Below, in pieces: positions 35,423 to 43,974 of a stretch of DNA of 64,000 bases. How positions within the stretch are numbered: position 1 is the stretch's first letter; the number at the start of each line of letters is the position of its first letter. Origin of the DNA: Anaerolineales bacterium UBA6055 (GTDB taxonomy: Bacteria; Chloroflexota; Anaerolineae; Aggregatilineales; Phototrophicaceae); assembly GCA_002428985.1 (NCBI GenBank), contig DIYL01000005.1, forward strand, positions 1 to 64,000, given 5' to 3'. The translations under genes were made by a program, and so were the position numbers. The notes under the pieces are model-generated. The model was not told the DNA's origin. It did not search any database and was given only the letters and a program-made list of their open reading frames with translations.

Positions 35423-35842
35423 ATGACAGAATATGACCATATTGAAGTGATTCTGCATGATGACCCCGCGATATTTGAAGTTATATTTAAAGATAATTCA
35501 AGGGCTGCGGTGGATGACTATGTTCAGGCTATCCATGTTTTTGCAGAACAATTGCGAGCCAAGAATGCGCTTGATAAGCCGATTTGGATGCTGATAGATG
35601 TGACACAGTCAGGACTATATTCATTACAGTATAGTCGTGCAAAAGTCGCAGAGTTGATCAAACAAATACAAGATATTCCCAAAGCTTATTTCGCTTATCT
35701 AGTTGAAAATCACAATGATCGCTATGTAATTGAAAATTTTTCGATGACGAGTAATCCGCGCCAACAAGATGTTCGTATGGTATTCTCGGGGGCAGAACGT
35801 GATCGTGCCATTACATGGCTTCTATCAAATACGGAGATGTAA
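35423..35842 (+). CDS. STAS-like small protein, subfamily A, copy 1
   Basis: 139 residues. This is the first of three similar proteins within 2.1 kb. Shared features are an N-terminal strand pair with DDPAIFEVIFKDNS, a central helix, the hydrophobic strand IWMLIDVTQSGLYSLQYS and a C-terminal DVRMVFSGAERDRAITWLLS. The LIDVTQSG strand-turn resembles the central strand of STAS or SpoIIAA-like domains. No catalytic motif is seen and I do not know the family's role. Its stop overlaps the start of the methyltransferase by one base (TAATG), so the two are translationally coupled. Confidence 0.6.
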   Translation: MTEYDHIEVILHDDPAIFEVIFKDNSRAAVDDYVQAIHVFAEQLRAKNALDKPIWMLIDVTQSGLYSLQYSRAKVAELIKQIQDIPKAYFAYLVENHNDRYVIENFSMTSNPRQQDVRMVFSGAERDRAITWLLSNTEM

Positions 35843-36513
35843 TGTTTAACGCACCATTGAGTATCACCCGCGCAGATTACTTATTGTCATTATTTGAATT
35901 TTCATCATTGCCACAAGTTGTTGATATTGGCTGTGGTGATGGTAAATTTTTACAACGATTTGCGCGACAGCATGTGATTGAAGGTGTCGGGGTGGATTAT
36001 GATTCCGATTTGATTCACTCTGCGACTGATACATGGAGCAAGATAACGAGTGACAGCAACCTGAAATTTAATGCCGAGGACGCGACCGCCTATCTTGAGA
36101 AACTATCCCCAGTTGATGTCATGATTTGTGTCGGTGCCGAGTATGCAGTTGGTGGATATGCTCAACTTTTGGATGTTGCTAAAACACATCTCAAAACGAA
36201 TGGTAAATTATTGGTTGGGACGATTTACTGGAAACAACCACCTTCTGATGACTATCTGTCTTTGATGGGCGGTGAAAACCCGCATTTTGACCTACACACG
36301 ACTGTGCAAATGGCGTATCAAATGGGATATGTGCCGTTGGATGTTGGGCGTAGTAACGATGATGAATGGGATCAATTTGAAAGTCGTTCGAATCGAAGAC
36401 ATTATCAAAATAACAAACAATGGGATAAACGGTGGCAGTGGCAGAGCGGATACCTCAAGTGGGGGATGAACACGATGGGCTTTTGCTTTTTATTGTTGGA
36501 GAAGGCATCTTAA
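35842..36513 (+). CDS. Class I SAM-dependent methyltransferase
   Basis: 223 residues from ATG at 35842, which overlaps the preceding stop and has GGAG 5 nt upstream; the frame is open from 35815 but those codons belong to the upstream gene's end. Motif I is QVVDIGCGDGKFLQRFA, motif II EGVGVDYDSDLI, and the acidic post-II residue is in FNAEDATAYL. The rest (VGTIYWKQPPSDDYLSLMGG) fits small-molecule methyltransferases. Substrate unknown. Confidence 0.8.
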   Translation: MFNAPLSITRADYLLSLFEFSSLPQVVDIGCGDGKFLQRFARQHVIEGVGVDYDSDLIHSATDTWSKITSDSNLKFNAEDATAYLEKLSPVDVMICVGAEYAVGGYAQLLDVAKTHLKTNGKLLVGTIYWKQPPSDDYLSLMGGENPHFDLHTTVQMAYQMGYVPLDVGRSNDDEWDQFESRSNRRHYQNNKQWDKRWQWQSGYLKWGMNTMGFCFLLLEKAS

Positions 36514-36585
36514 CTCAGTTTTATAGCTTTGTATGCTAGGATTGCAATGTGAATTGTAATTAGTGGATGAGATGATTCAACAATA

Positions 36586-36996
36586 ATGCACCAACACATT
36601 CATGTTGTTATCCATAGTGACCCTGAAGTATATGAAATAAAGTTTAAGAATAACTCTGACGCCGCAGTTGCTGAATATGCAGATGCGATATTGGAAAAGG
36701 GACGTGAATTCCTTGAGCAAAAACGTACAGCACCAATTTATATCTTGATTGATATTACCCAATCAGGTCTATATTCGTTACAGTTTGCTATCCAATATAT
36801 TCGTAGAAACACCGAACAACTTTCCGATGTCCCGAATGCTTACTTTGCATATTTAACAGATAGCCCAAGTGAACGAATCCTGATTCAACAGTTTAGTTTT
36901 TTCCAAAACACGCGTAGCAGAGATTCGCGGAAAGTATTTGCTAGTCATGCGCGTGAAGAAGCTATCGCGTGGTTAATCTCCAATACAGAGTCATGA
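36586..36996 (+). CDS. STAS-like small protein, subfamily A, copy 2
   Basis: 136 residues. It matches copies 1 and 3 along its full length: SDPEVYEIKFKNNSD at the start, IYILIDITQSGLYSLQFA in the middle, NTRSRDSRKVFASHAREEAI near the end. The ribosome site is weak, and an earlier ATG runs into a stop after four codons. Regulatory or scaffolding function is a guess from the fold. Confidence 0.6.
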   Translation: MHQHIHVVIHSDPEVYEIKFKNNSDAAVAEYADAILEKGREFLEQKRTAPIYILIDITQSGLYSLQFAIQYIRRNTEQLSDVPNAYFAYLTDSPSERILIQQFSFFQNTRSRDSRKVFASHAREEAIAWLISNTES

Positions 36997-37133
36997 TGAA
37001 TTTAATAACATGATTTCTGTGATATATGACACACATCTCGTTGCCAAATGAATAATTGGTAAATTAATCGTCTTATATGACGATTTCATGCTAAATTGAA
37101 TTTATGGTAAGCATTGGAGGAAAACGGCTGTTT

Positions 37134-37556
37134 ATGGAAAAGTTAACATATCTTGACTGGGTAATGCATAGAGATCCTGATGTTTTTGAGATTATCTTTA
37201 AAGACCGCTGTAATGATGCAATCAATGAGTATGTCGAAGTCATGTTTGCTATACTTAATCAAATTCGCGAAGAACATAAATTAGATGTACCTTTATACAT
37301 CATGATTGATACTACGCAGTCTGGATTATATTCACTCCGCTACGCTCTCACAGTGATCTCAAAAAATCTTATTCCTTATGCTACCGACATACCTTCAATC
37401 TATTTTGCTTATATTACTGATGATCAGGTCGATCGTAATTTAATTGAACAATTTCGATTTATGCAAAATACACGCCAAAAGGACTCTCGGAAAGTCTTTG
37501 GTAGTCATGAGCGTGAAGAAGCTATCGCGTGGTTAGTCTCTCATAGAGATGCGTAA
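37134..37556 (+). CDS. STAS-like small protein, subfamily A, copy 3
   Basis: 140 residues from ATG at 37134. The open frame begins at 37104, but the two paralogues align from the later Met (MEKLTYLDWVMHRDPDVFEI against MTEYDHIEVILHDDPAIFEV) and a strong GGAGG lies upstream at 37116-37120, somewhat far (13 nt) from the start. It contains LYIMIDTTQSGLYSLRYA and NTRQKDSRKVFGSHEREEAI, closest to copy 2. Separate gaps of 137 and 65 nt on its two sides suggest its own transcript. Confidence 0.6.
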   Translation: MEKLTYLDWVMHRDPDVFEIIFKDRCNDAINEYVEVMFAILNQIREEHKLDVPLYIMIDTTQSGLYSLRYALTVISKNLIPYATDIPSIYFAYITDDQVDRNLIEQFRFMQNTRQKDSRKVFGSHEREEAIAWLVSHRDA

Positions 37557-37621
37557 TGATTTTGCAGGGAATACGGTACGATAATCACGACAACTATAGA
37601 CTATTGTAGAAGGATTTAATT

Positions 37622-38434
37622 ATGGCAACTGTTCAAACTTCGGCAGGCGAAATCGCATATCTTGAAAGTGTGGGTACAGCTAGTCCTGCATTTTTACTCA
37701 TTCATGGTAACTCCTCTAGTAGCCAGAGCTACCAACGCGTGTTGGATAGCGAACTAGGGCAATCACATCGTATGGTTGCGATGGATTTGCCGGGGCATGG
37801 TGACTCGGCTAAAGCTGGCGATCCTGAAGCGGTTTACTATCTACCGGGTTATGCCAAAATTGTCGGCGAAGTTGCTACAGCACTTAATATCACTGATGCG
37901 ATTGTTGTCGGGTGGAGTTTAGGAGGACATATTGCATTAGAAGCTGTACCACATATGCCGGATGCGAAAGGCTTTGTGATTTTTGGTACACCACCATTGG
38001 CGTTCCCGCCTGCTATGGAAGCTGCATTCATGCCGAATCCGAATGTTAATCTCGGCTTTACACCGGAGTTGAGCGAAGACGAGATGCTTGCTTATGTAAC
38101 CGACTTTTTCAAACCTGATGTGACGGATATTCCTGAGCAATTCTTGGATGATATTCGCAAAACAGATGGGACGGCGCGGGCGACGATGGGTGCAAGTATT
38201 CGACCTGATGGCTATGCTGATGAGGTTGAGATTGTCAAAACAATGTCCCAACCTTTGATGGTGATTCATGGTGCGCAAGAGAAGTTGATTAACGGCGAAT
38301 ATTTCGCATCGGTTGATATGCCAACGCTCTGGGGTAGCGAAGTCCAGACGATTGCTAATGCTGGACATGCACCACATTGGGAAACTGCCGAGGCATTTAC
38401 AAAATTGCTGGCAGAATTTGCTAAGGATATGTAA
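37622..38434 (+). CDS. Alpha/beta hydrolase fold protein
   Basis: 270 residues; GAAGGAT about 6 nt before the ATG. Oxyanion strand FLLIHGNSSSSQSYQ, PGHGDSAKAG loop, nucleophile elbow GWSLGG (Ser99) and the terminal His in ANAGHAPHWE. This is the haloperoxidase / C-C bond hydrolase / proline iminopeptidase-like group; an ester or lactone substrate is likely but not identifiable. Not related in sequence to the hydrolase at 22300 beyond the fold. Confidence 0.87.
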   Translation: MATVQTSAGEIAYLESVGTASPAFLLIHGNSSSSQSYQRVLDSELGQSHRMVAMDLPGHGDSAKAGDPEAVYYLPGYAKIVGEVATALNITDAIVVGWSLGGHIALEAVPHMPDAKGFVIFGTPPLAFPPAMEAAFMPNPNVNLGFTPELSEDEMLAYVTDFFKPDVTDIPEQFLDDIRKTDGTARATMGASIRPDGYADEVEIVKTMSQPLMVIHGAQEKLINGEYFASVDMPTLWGSEVQTIANAGHAPHWETAEAFTKLLAEFAKDM

Positions 38435-38505
38435 TCTCGTTGACGATGGGGGGTATTGCTCCCCAACTCGTATATATATGAATTTGCAATATTGTTGTCA
38501 AGAAA

Positions 38506-38535
38506 CTGACAAATTCCCCATATTTTCACTATAAT
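38506..38535 (+). promoter_or_regulatory. Sigma-70 promoter of lipoprotein gene
   Basis: CTGACA (5 of 6) and TATAAT (6 of 6) with an 18-nt spacer, 41 nt before the chosen start. This is one of the best vegetative promoter matches in the window. Confidence 0.65.
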
Positions 38536-38576
38536 GATGTGAGACTACCTGACAACCATTAAAGGTGAGAACTATC

Positions 38577-39746
38577 TTGCGTTTACAACCATTACTAAAA
38601 TTGACAATTGGACTTTGTGTGGCGTTGATTGTACTTGTTGCTTGTGGCGGAGAGGCTACGACCGAGAATACAACTGATGCTGAAAATCAGACTGCTGATC
38701 CGACTGAGACGATCGTTTTCCTCCCGACTGATGCATCAACCGTTGAACCAACAGCAACCAATACGCCAGCATTGCCACCACCGACGGATGTACCGTTGGC
38801 TGTGCAATTTGGTGACTTACCCGCTGGACAGTATTCTTTCTCGATGGTCGGTGTTTTGAACTCCGATATTGGCTTTACACCCTTTGACGTAGGTTTGAAT
38901 GGTGTGGAATATCGGCTCGCACCGAACGGCACCAATAATGATGGACCGTATGAGGTCGTGATGTGGTCGGATATCCTGACGGATGGAACAACTGAAGACA
39001 CAACAGCACGGATTATTTTCACGTTACCTGCATCAGCAGAATCAGGTACGTTTGAGGTTGTTGGGCGCGATGCAATGACCAACCCAACAGACATTGGTGT
39101 TGAGGTCGTGACAGGGTTTGGGACACAACGTTTTGGCACAACGGCAAGTGGAACAATCAATATCCTCTTCAATAGTGGAGTTGGCGGTGTGTTTACAGGT
39201 GAATATGAAGTGACTATAGGGGATGATGCTGGCAATACGTTACTGGCAACAGGACGGGCGAGTGCGATTCAATTCTTACCACAAGAATCAATTGACCTGA
39301 CATTATCAGGTGCGCTGGAATTAGTGGCAACAACAGGAGAGCTTATTTATTCGCTTGGGGCAGACTCGAGTACCGCTGCTAATAATGATTGGCGACTAGA
39401 AGTGACTTCGATCAATAGTGAGACAAATCCATATATCATTTCGCATCGCTTGCATATACGCCCGAATCTTGCAGTTGGAACATATGAGATTACACCACGT
39501 GTATCTGAACTAGATGCGCGACCTGAAGATTTAGATGTGACCGGCTATGTGGAATTGTTCAATACTACAGATGGCACACAGATTATCCCCGAAGATGTAA
39601 CCGGAACATTAGAGGTATTGCCGATTCGAGATAGTTTCTCGGCGACATTCACATTGACGTATACAATCGGAGAAGACGAAGAAGGCAATCCACAGACTGT
39701 AACGGCAACTGCCGGAACATACTATTTATTCAAACCCGCCAGTTAG
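38577..39746 (+). CDS. Lipoprotein with PT-rich linker, unknown function
   Basis: 389 residues from TTG at 38577. The frame opens at GTG 38565, but that codon lies within the ribosome site AAAGGTGAG, which is correctly spaced (8 nt) for the TTG. Signal peptide and lipobox LVACGG give a lipid-modified Cys. A Thr/Pro/Asn-rich linker (about 20-75) leads to a beta-rich region made of two similar halves, each starting with a long hydrophobic strand (AGQYSFSMVGVLNSDIGF; DLTLSGALELVATTGE). Likely sits on the outer face of the membrane. Function unknown. The next lipoprotein follows after 10 nt, so they form an operon. Confidence 0.75.
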   Translation: MRLQPLLKLTIGLCVALIVLVACGGEATTENTTDAENQTADPTETIVFLPTDASTVEPTATNTPALPPPTDVPLAVQFGDLPAGQYSFSMVGVLNSDIGFTPFDVGLNGVEYRLAPNGTNNDGPYEVVMWSDILTDGTTEDTTARIIFTLPASAESGTFEVVGRDAMTNPTDIGVEVVTGFGTQRFGTTASGTINILFNSGVGGVFTGEYEVTIGDDAGNTLLATGRASAIQFLPQESIDLTLSGALELVATTGELIYSLGADSSTAANNDWRLEVTSINSETNPYIISHRLHIRPNLAVGTYEITPRVSELDARPEDLDVTGYVELFNTTDGTQIIPEDVTGTLEVLPIRDSFSATFTLTYTIGEDEEGNPQTVTATAGTYYLFKPAS

Positions 39747-39756
39747 GATTACTATA

Positions 39757-40395
39757 ATGAGACAAATACCAATCATAACATCACTGATCGTTGCATTATT
39801 TGTATTCACGGCTTGTGCATCAGATACGAGCTTACCAACCTTGCAAGCGACTGTCGCGTCTGGCCCAACACAAGATGCAGGGAGCGGATTTGATCCGAAC
39901 TTAGGTGGTGATTCTGGGAGTAATGAAAGTGAACCGACCCCAACCCGTGAAAGTGATGCGAGTATTGGGGGTGATACAGAATCAGGAGCGCGTGGTACAG
40001 GATTTAATGCACAGATTACAGGTGGTAGCATTGATGCGGTGAACGATGGTGGGCAATATGATTGTAGTGTTGCTGGGCATCGGATTGCATCAGGCCGAGA
40101 TGCGGCACCGAATATCACATTTACTGTACCTGTAGAAAACCCATTCCGTACGCACTCGTTTATGGGTGTTGCGGATGATGGTACCGCATCGGCAGTTGTA
40201 ACACTCGACTCCCTTGATGAGACATATAACACCATCACAGGAGGGACATTCACATTAGATGAGGTGCCTGAAGATGCTGGTGACTTTGTCAGTGGGTCGT
40301 TTGATTTTACAGTGCTGGATGCGAGTGGTAATGAAATCGGGATACGTGGTGATTTTGCATTCGAAACGACGAGTACATCCTACTGTACGTTCTAG
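39757..40395 (+). CDS. Small lipoprotein, unknown function
   Basis: 212 residues. Signal peptide MRQIPIITSLIVALFVFTAC with lipobox FTAC (Cys20), a Gly/Ser/Asp/Glu-rich linker (about 30-85), then a beta-rich domain of about 125 residues (TGFNAQITGGSIDAVNDGGQ to TSTSYCTF) with two cysteines that may pair. AGGA lies 8 nt before the ATG. Co-transcribed with the lipoprotein upstream, whose beta domain also carries repeats of the pattern 'ltGt...TFT'; the two may work together. Confidence 0.72.
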   Translation: MRQIPIITSLIVALFVFTACASDTSLPTLQATVASGPTQDAGSGFDPNLGGDSGSNESEPTPTRESDASIGGDTESGARGTGFNAQITGGSIDAVNDGGQYDCSVAGHRIASGRDAAPNITFTVPVENPFRTHSFMGVADDGTASAVVTLDSLDETYNTITGGTFTLDEVPEDAGDFVSGSFDFTVLDASGNEIGIRGDFAFETTSTSYCTF

Positions 40396-40405
40396 TTAAA
40401 CAAAT

Positions 40406-40436
40406 TTTATGGGAGTAGAATAGCTACTCCCATAAA
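40406..40436. terminator. Bidirectional terminator
   Basis: Perfect 13-bp stem TTTATGGGAGTAG / CTACTCCCATAAA with a 5-nt loop between convergent genes (lipoprotein and ADP-ribosylglycohydrolase). Confidence 0.8.
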
Positions 40437-40448
40437 TAGGTCATATGA

Positions 40449-41483
40449 TTACTGTGTTATTTTTCGTGTATTGATTTGATCAAGTTTGTCTGCAAGTAGA
40501 CGTATCTCATCACGATATTCAATGCGATTGAGCCATGACGAATCCCATCCATCAATGCCGTGATATGCTCCCGCTAATGCCCCAGCGATACATGCAATCG
40601 AATCTGAATCGCCACTGGTATAGATTGCTCGTTGAATGACTTTGATTGGATCATCTGGTGATAGTAGGAAACAATATAAAGCTGTACCAAAGGCTTCTTC
40701 TGCAATCCAACCTGCTCCTGTGATTTTGCATGGGTCATCATGTGTATCGAGTGTCATTGGCGCAGAATCCAACCGATCCAAAATACCTAAACATTCAAGC
40801 CAACCATGTTCAATATAATCTTCGGCTGTGGGAAACATCATGGCGCGTCTATAGAGTGTGCTGAGCCAATCGTGATGATAAGCTCTGCGCTGAGCATTAG
40901 CATAATCGCGAATGGCCTGACGGATCGTATCTGCTTTGCCACCTGTGCCGAGGTAATGAATTGCATAAGCTGTTAAATCGGCAGCGGCTAGTCCGGTGGC
41001 ATGTCCGTGTGTATAGGCTGCTTGAAATTGGGCGATTGCCGCGCGGGTATCTTGGCTGGTATCGAGACAGGCGATAGGTTGCACCCGCATATTTGCGCCA
41101 CAGCCCTTAGAGCTGATATTAGTTGCGTCAATCCAATCAAGACCTTCAATTAAATTTTCGCATGAATCGAGGCAGGTGACACCCGGCGCACGATTGTTTT
41201 CTGGGTCGTGATACCAAGCAATAAATGCCTGTTTAATTGCATTACCCAGCGTATCTGGTTGATAGGGTACGGGTGCTGTGATAAGTGCGCTACCAACAGC
41301 TAATGCCATTTGGGTATCGTCCGTAACTTTTGCTGGGTTACCAATGAGAGTTGGCGGCCCGCTAGGTGGGAATCGTTCGAATCGTTCGCGGATACCTTTC
41401 ATATTGAGGAATTCGGTATCTGCACCAAGTGCATCGCCGAACGCCATGCCGTACAAACAACCAAGGATTTTATCTTTGTGCAT
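40449..41483 (-). CDS. ADP-ribosylglycohydrolase (DraG family)
   Basis: 344 residues. N-terminal signature ILGCLYGMAFGDALGADTEF, metal ligands in KVTDDTQMA, and the C-terminal metal motif TSGDSDSIACIAGALAGAYH; together these bind two Mg2+ and ADP-ribose. The family removes ADP-ribose from proteins or nucleic acids, or degrades ADP-ribosylated small molecules. No ADP-ribosyltransferase partner is seen nearby, so the substrate is open. The stop lies next to a bidirectional terminator. Confidence 0.9.
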   Translation of the reverse strand: MHKDKILGCLYGMAFGDALGADTEFLNMKGIRERFERFPPSGPPTLIGNPAKVTDDTQMALAVGSALITAPVPYQPDTLGNAIKQAFIAWYHDPENNRAPGVTCLDSCENLIEGLDWIDATNISSKGCGANMRVQPIACLDTSQDTRAAIAQFQAAYTHGHATGLAAADLTAYAIHYLGTGGKADTIRQAIRDYANAQRRAYHHDWLSTLYRRAMMFPTAEDYIEHGWLECLGILDRLDSAPMTLDTHDDPCKITGAGWIAEEAFGTALYCFLLSPDDPIKVIQRAIYTSGDSDSIACIAGALAGAYHGIDGWDSSWLNRIEYRDEIRLLADKLDQINTRKITQ

Positions 41484-41540
41484 GGTGGATTCACTTTCTA
41501 CTGCACAATAGGATTATCTTGATTGTACAAGGGGATGTTT

Positions 41541-41564
41541 TGGGCGACAACTTCGCATCGCCCA
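41541..41564 (-). terminator. Hairpin after the DoxX-like gene
   Basis: Perfect 7-bp stem TGGGCGA / TCGCCCA with a 10-nt loop, 11 nt beyond the stop at 41576. No U-run follows on the minus strand, so function is uncertain. Confidence 0.4.
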
Positions 41565-41575
41565 TCATATATCAA

Positions 41576-42112
41576 CTACTGAAGGTTTTTCTGAAGTTTT
41601 AACTCGCGCTGTTTTGCTTTAGATTGCACCACAATCTCTGGGTCGGCTACCATATTACCGCCACGGACTGTTGCACCGATTACGATACCTGCACTAATCA
41701 ATACCATATTTTTGATGATATATTGGCCTTCTAGTGTCAAGCCGACTGGAAATGCTGTGAATGCCTCGTTTGGGAATATGAATAGTGGTGTTACTGTACC
41801 CATCATTTGGAGGAAGAGTAGTAATAAGGTGGCACGCATAAATTTACCGGAGAGTAAACCAATGCCAATGACCACTTCCCAGACAGCTAAGACTGGCAAT
41901 GAGATTTCTGGGGTGACGATGCCAAAAGATAAGGCTTCAATGGTGCGGGTTGCAAGTCCTTCTGCTGGGCTGAGATTTGGGAACAGCTTAAGTGCACCAA
42001 ACCACAAGAAAATGATGCCGACGCTGATACGCAATAGCGTCACACCATGATCTGCCATCCAGTTGGTGAGGCGTGTGTCGATTGTATCGAAGGTTGATTT
42101 CAAATATTGCAT
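41576..42112 (-). CDS. DoxX/DUF417-like membrane protein
   Basis: 178 residues with four hydrophobic helices. Signature part GVTLLRISVGIIFLWFGALK followed by FPNLSPAEGL fits the DoxX-like families, small quinone- or redox-associated membrane proteins of largely unknown activity. The last ~25 residues are charged and cytoplasmic. GAGAGG lies 6 nt before the ATG. Monocistronic. Confidence 0.75.
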   Translation of the reverse strand: MQYLKSTFDTIDTRLTNWMADHGVTLLRISVGIIFLWFGALKLFPNLSPAEGLATRTIEALSFGIVTPEISLPVLAVWEVVIGIGLLSGKFMRATLLLLFLQMMGTVTPLFIFPNEAFTAFPVGLTLEGQYIIKNMVLISAGIVIGATVRGGNMVADPEIVVQSKAKQRELKLQKNLQ

Positions 42113-42243
42113 AGTGTGCCTCTCTTAAATTATGTTGAATTGTGTCCTAAACCAATCCCGATTAGTGTAAGACACAATTATTGAAGGCTGTATTGGTCGC
42201 CGATTTATGAGAGGGTATCAGTAAAATAGATAACACAACGTGG

Positions 42244-42630
42244 CTAGTTTGCTTCGCCGTTTCGGATGTAGTCGAGGGCGATTTCAATAGAATCGAATAC
42301 GTAGGTTTTTTCGTTGTACTGCTTTTGCATGATTGAACGCCAACTGTTAATCCACCGGTCAGAGCCGATAAAATATTGCTTGATGTTCTTTGGTGTTCTA
42401 CCGCTGTCGCGCATATTGATAGACATTTTTGCGAGTTTTATCAATGATGGAAAATCCCATGTCATCTCGCTGAGATCAATGACAATATGAATAACTGTTG
42501 GGGCTTGTTCGTTAACATAGTCAAGCAGACGGGTGTTGTTGTGTGAAAAGAAATCTTCAACAGTGGTACTACTATCAGCGATTTCCATCACGATATGTTC
42601 GTCGTATAAGTATTTGGTTGTGAGGCTCAT
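42244..42630 (-). CDS. STAS/SpoIIAA-like small protein, subfamily B
   Basis: 128 residues. Paralogue of the protein at 31388: same length, same middle (VIHIVIDLSEMTWDFPSLIK) and the same signature NIKQYFIGSDRWINSWRSIM. The strand IHIVIDLSEM is like the central strand of STAS domains. AAGGTCA lies 6 nt before the ATG. It sits 52 nt downstream of the DMT transporter stop on the same strand and may be co-transcribed with it and the REC-kinase. Confidence 0.6.
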   Translation of the reverse strand: MSLTTKYLYDEHIVMEIADSSTTVEDFFSHNNTRLLDYVNEQAPTVIHIVIDLSEMTWDFPSLIKLAKMSINMRDSGRTPKNIKQYFIGSDRWINSWRSIMQKQYNEKTYVFDSIEIALDYIRNGEAN

Positions 42631-42682
42631 TAGATGACCTTTTGAGAGTGTTAAATATAAGGCGATAGTATCGGATTATAAT

Positions 42683-43954
42683 CTAAGTTTTAAGGTCATC
42701 AGGATTTTCTTCGTCTTGCTTAATGTTCTTGAAGAGATCGGGTGGAATCTGAAATTCACCGGATTTACGGCGTGGGTCACTTTCAGCTTTGTCTACCTCT
42801 GATGTCACGGGTGAGCTTGGTGGCGGTTCGTATGGTGGCATTGCCTCGGTCGAGACTTTGTTAATTTTATTGGATTTACCAATAGGGAAGGGGTCTAATC
42901 CACCAATTGATGCACCCATCATCGCTTGGATAGCTTGCATTTCTTGTGTGGTGATGCTTTCCATAGTCATGAACTCATTGTCGGTTTCTGATGTGCCAAA
43001 TGCACGATGGAAGGCGATCCGCTGAAATTGGACACTCGACATATTGGCAACAATCAACGCATTTGGATTATATCCGCGTGGAAGTAAATCTTTTTGTCGG
43101 ACGAGTAACAGCGTTGTACCGAGAATCGCAACCCCAAACCACTGCATCGGGGTTAAGGTGTCGCCGAGGAAGATCATTGCGAGTGTGACTGCAACTGCAA
43201 TTTCTGTTATGGCGAGGACAGCAGTTTGCATCCCGCCCATAAACTTGACACCTGCAAACATAGCTAAGCGTGATAAAGCCGTGGATAGACCGAGTAAGAT
43301 AATCGGTGGCATTGCATTTTGAAAAACTTCTTGTGACATCGGCTGACCAACAGCAAGCCAAACTACAGTCACGACAACTGCCATCGTTGATAAAATATAG
43401 AGCGTTGCCGTGGGAGCAGGCATTTCATAGAGGACATATTGACTGAGGGTGACTGTTCCGGCAAACATGAGGGCATTTGCCAGCATAAATCCGACCCCTG
43501 TCCAATCAATTGTGCCTGTACCTAGTCCCGTAATCATGGCTAAGGCGAGGATTGCCGCCCCGACCCTGAGTAACGTTCGCATATCGGTCTCTTGTCCGCC
43601 GATGCGCGCTAACATGACAGCAAATACCAGATACATCCCGTTGATCAGTTGGGCGAGAGACGCATCCAGAATACCCAGACCACCATAATAAAATAGAGAA
43701 CCGATGCCATTAATTGCGCCGATGACAATACATCCCATCAATCCCGCCGGATAGATGAAAATATATTTACGGAATAACACAACATATGCCAACCACAAGA
43801 TCGCGACTGCCATAATGGTGCGTAAAGCCGCGACACTAAATGGGTCGGCACCTGTATTGATTGCAAATTTACCAAAAATGGGTGCCATACCTAATAAAAC
43901 AGGTGTCGCAAATACAGTAGCAACCGCTTGTGGATTAATACGTTGATTTTCCAC
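42683..43954 (-). CDS. DMT-superfamily (EamA) transporter with long cytoplasmic tail
   Basis: 423 residues, about 130 longer than usual EamA proteins. Residues 1-295 hold ten hydrophobic helices in two EamA repeats. The remaining tail is soluble, with Met/Gln-rich helices (MESITTQEMQAIQAMMGASI) and a Pro-rich disordered segment (PPYEPPPSSPVTSEV). Start is GTG at 43954 with AAGGAA about 9 nt upstream. It starts 20 nt after the stop of the REC-histidine kinase, so it is probably in the same operon; a transporter under or informing a kinase is a reasonable but unproven link. Substrate unknown. Confidence 0.82.
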   Translation of the reverse strand: MENQRINPQAVATVFATPVLLGMAPIFGKFAINTGADPFSVAALRTIMAVAILWLAYVVLFRKYIFIYPAGLMGCIVIGAINGIGSLFYYGGLGILDASLAQLINGMYLVFAVMLARIGGQETDMRTLLRVGAAILALAMITGLGTGTIDWTGVGFMLANALMFAGTVTLSQYVLYEMPAPTATLYILSTMAVVVTVVWLAVGQPMSQEVFQNAMPPIILLGLSTALSRLAMFAGVKFMGGMQTAVLAITEIAVAVTLAMIFLGDTLTPMQWFGVAILGTTLLLVRQKDLLPRGYNPNALIVANMSSVQFQRIAFHRAFGTSETDNEFMTMESITTQEMQAIQAMMGASIGGLDPFPIGKSNKINKVSTEAMPPYEPPPSSPVTSEVDKAESDPRRKSGEFQIPPDLFKNIKQDEENPDDLKT

Positions 43955-43974
43955 CGTAGATTGTTCCTTATTGT

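Noticed and set aside
35815..35842. In-frame upstream start of the methyltransferase inside the preceding gene
   Set aside because: The TAATG overlap with GGAG 5 nt upstream gives a better start at 35842.
38565..38576. GTG start of the first lipoprotein
   Set aside because: This codon is part of the Shine-Dalgarno sequence that is well spaced for the TTG at 38577.
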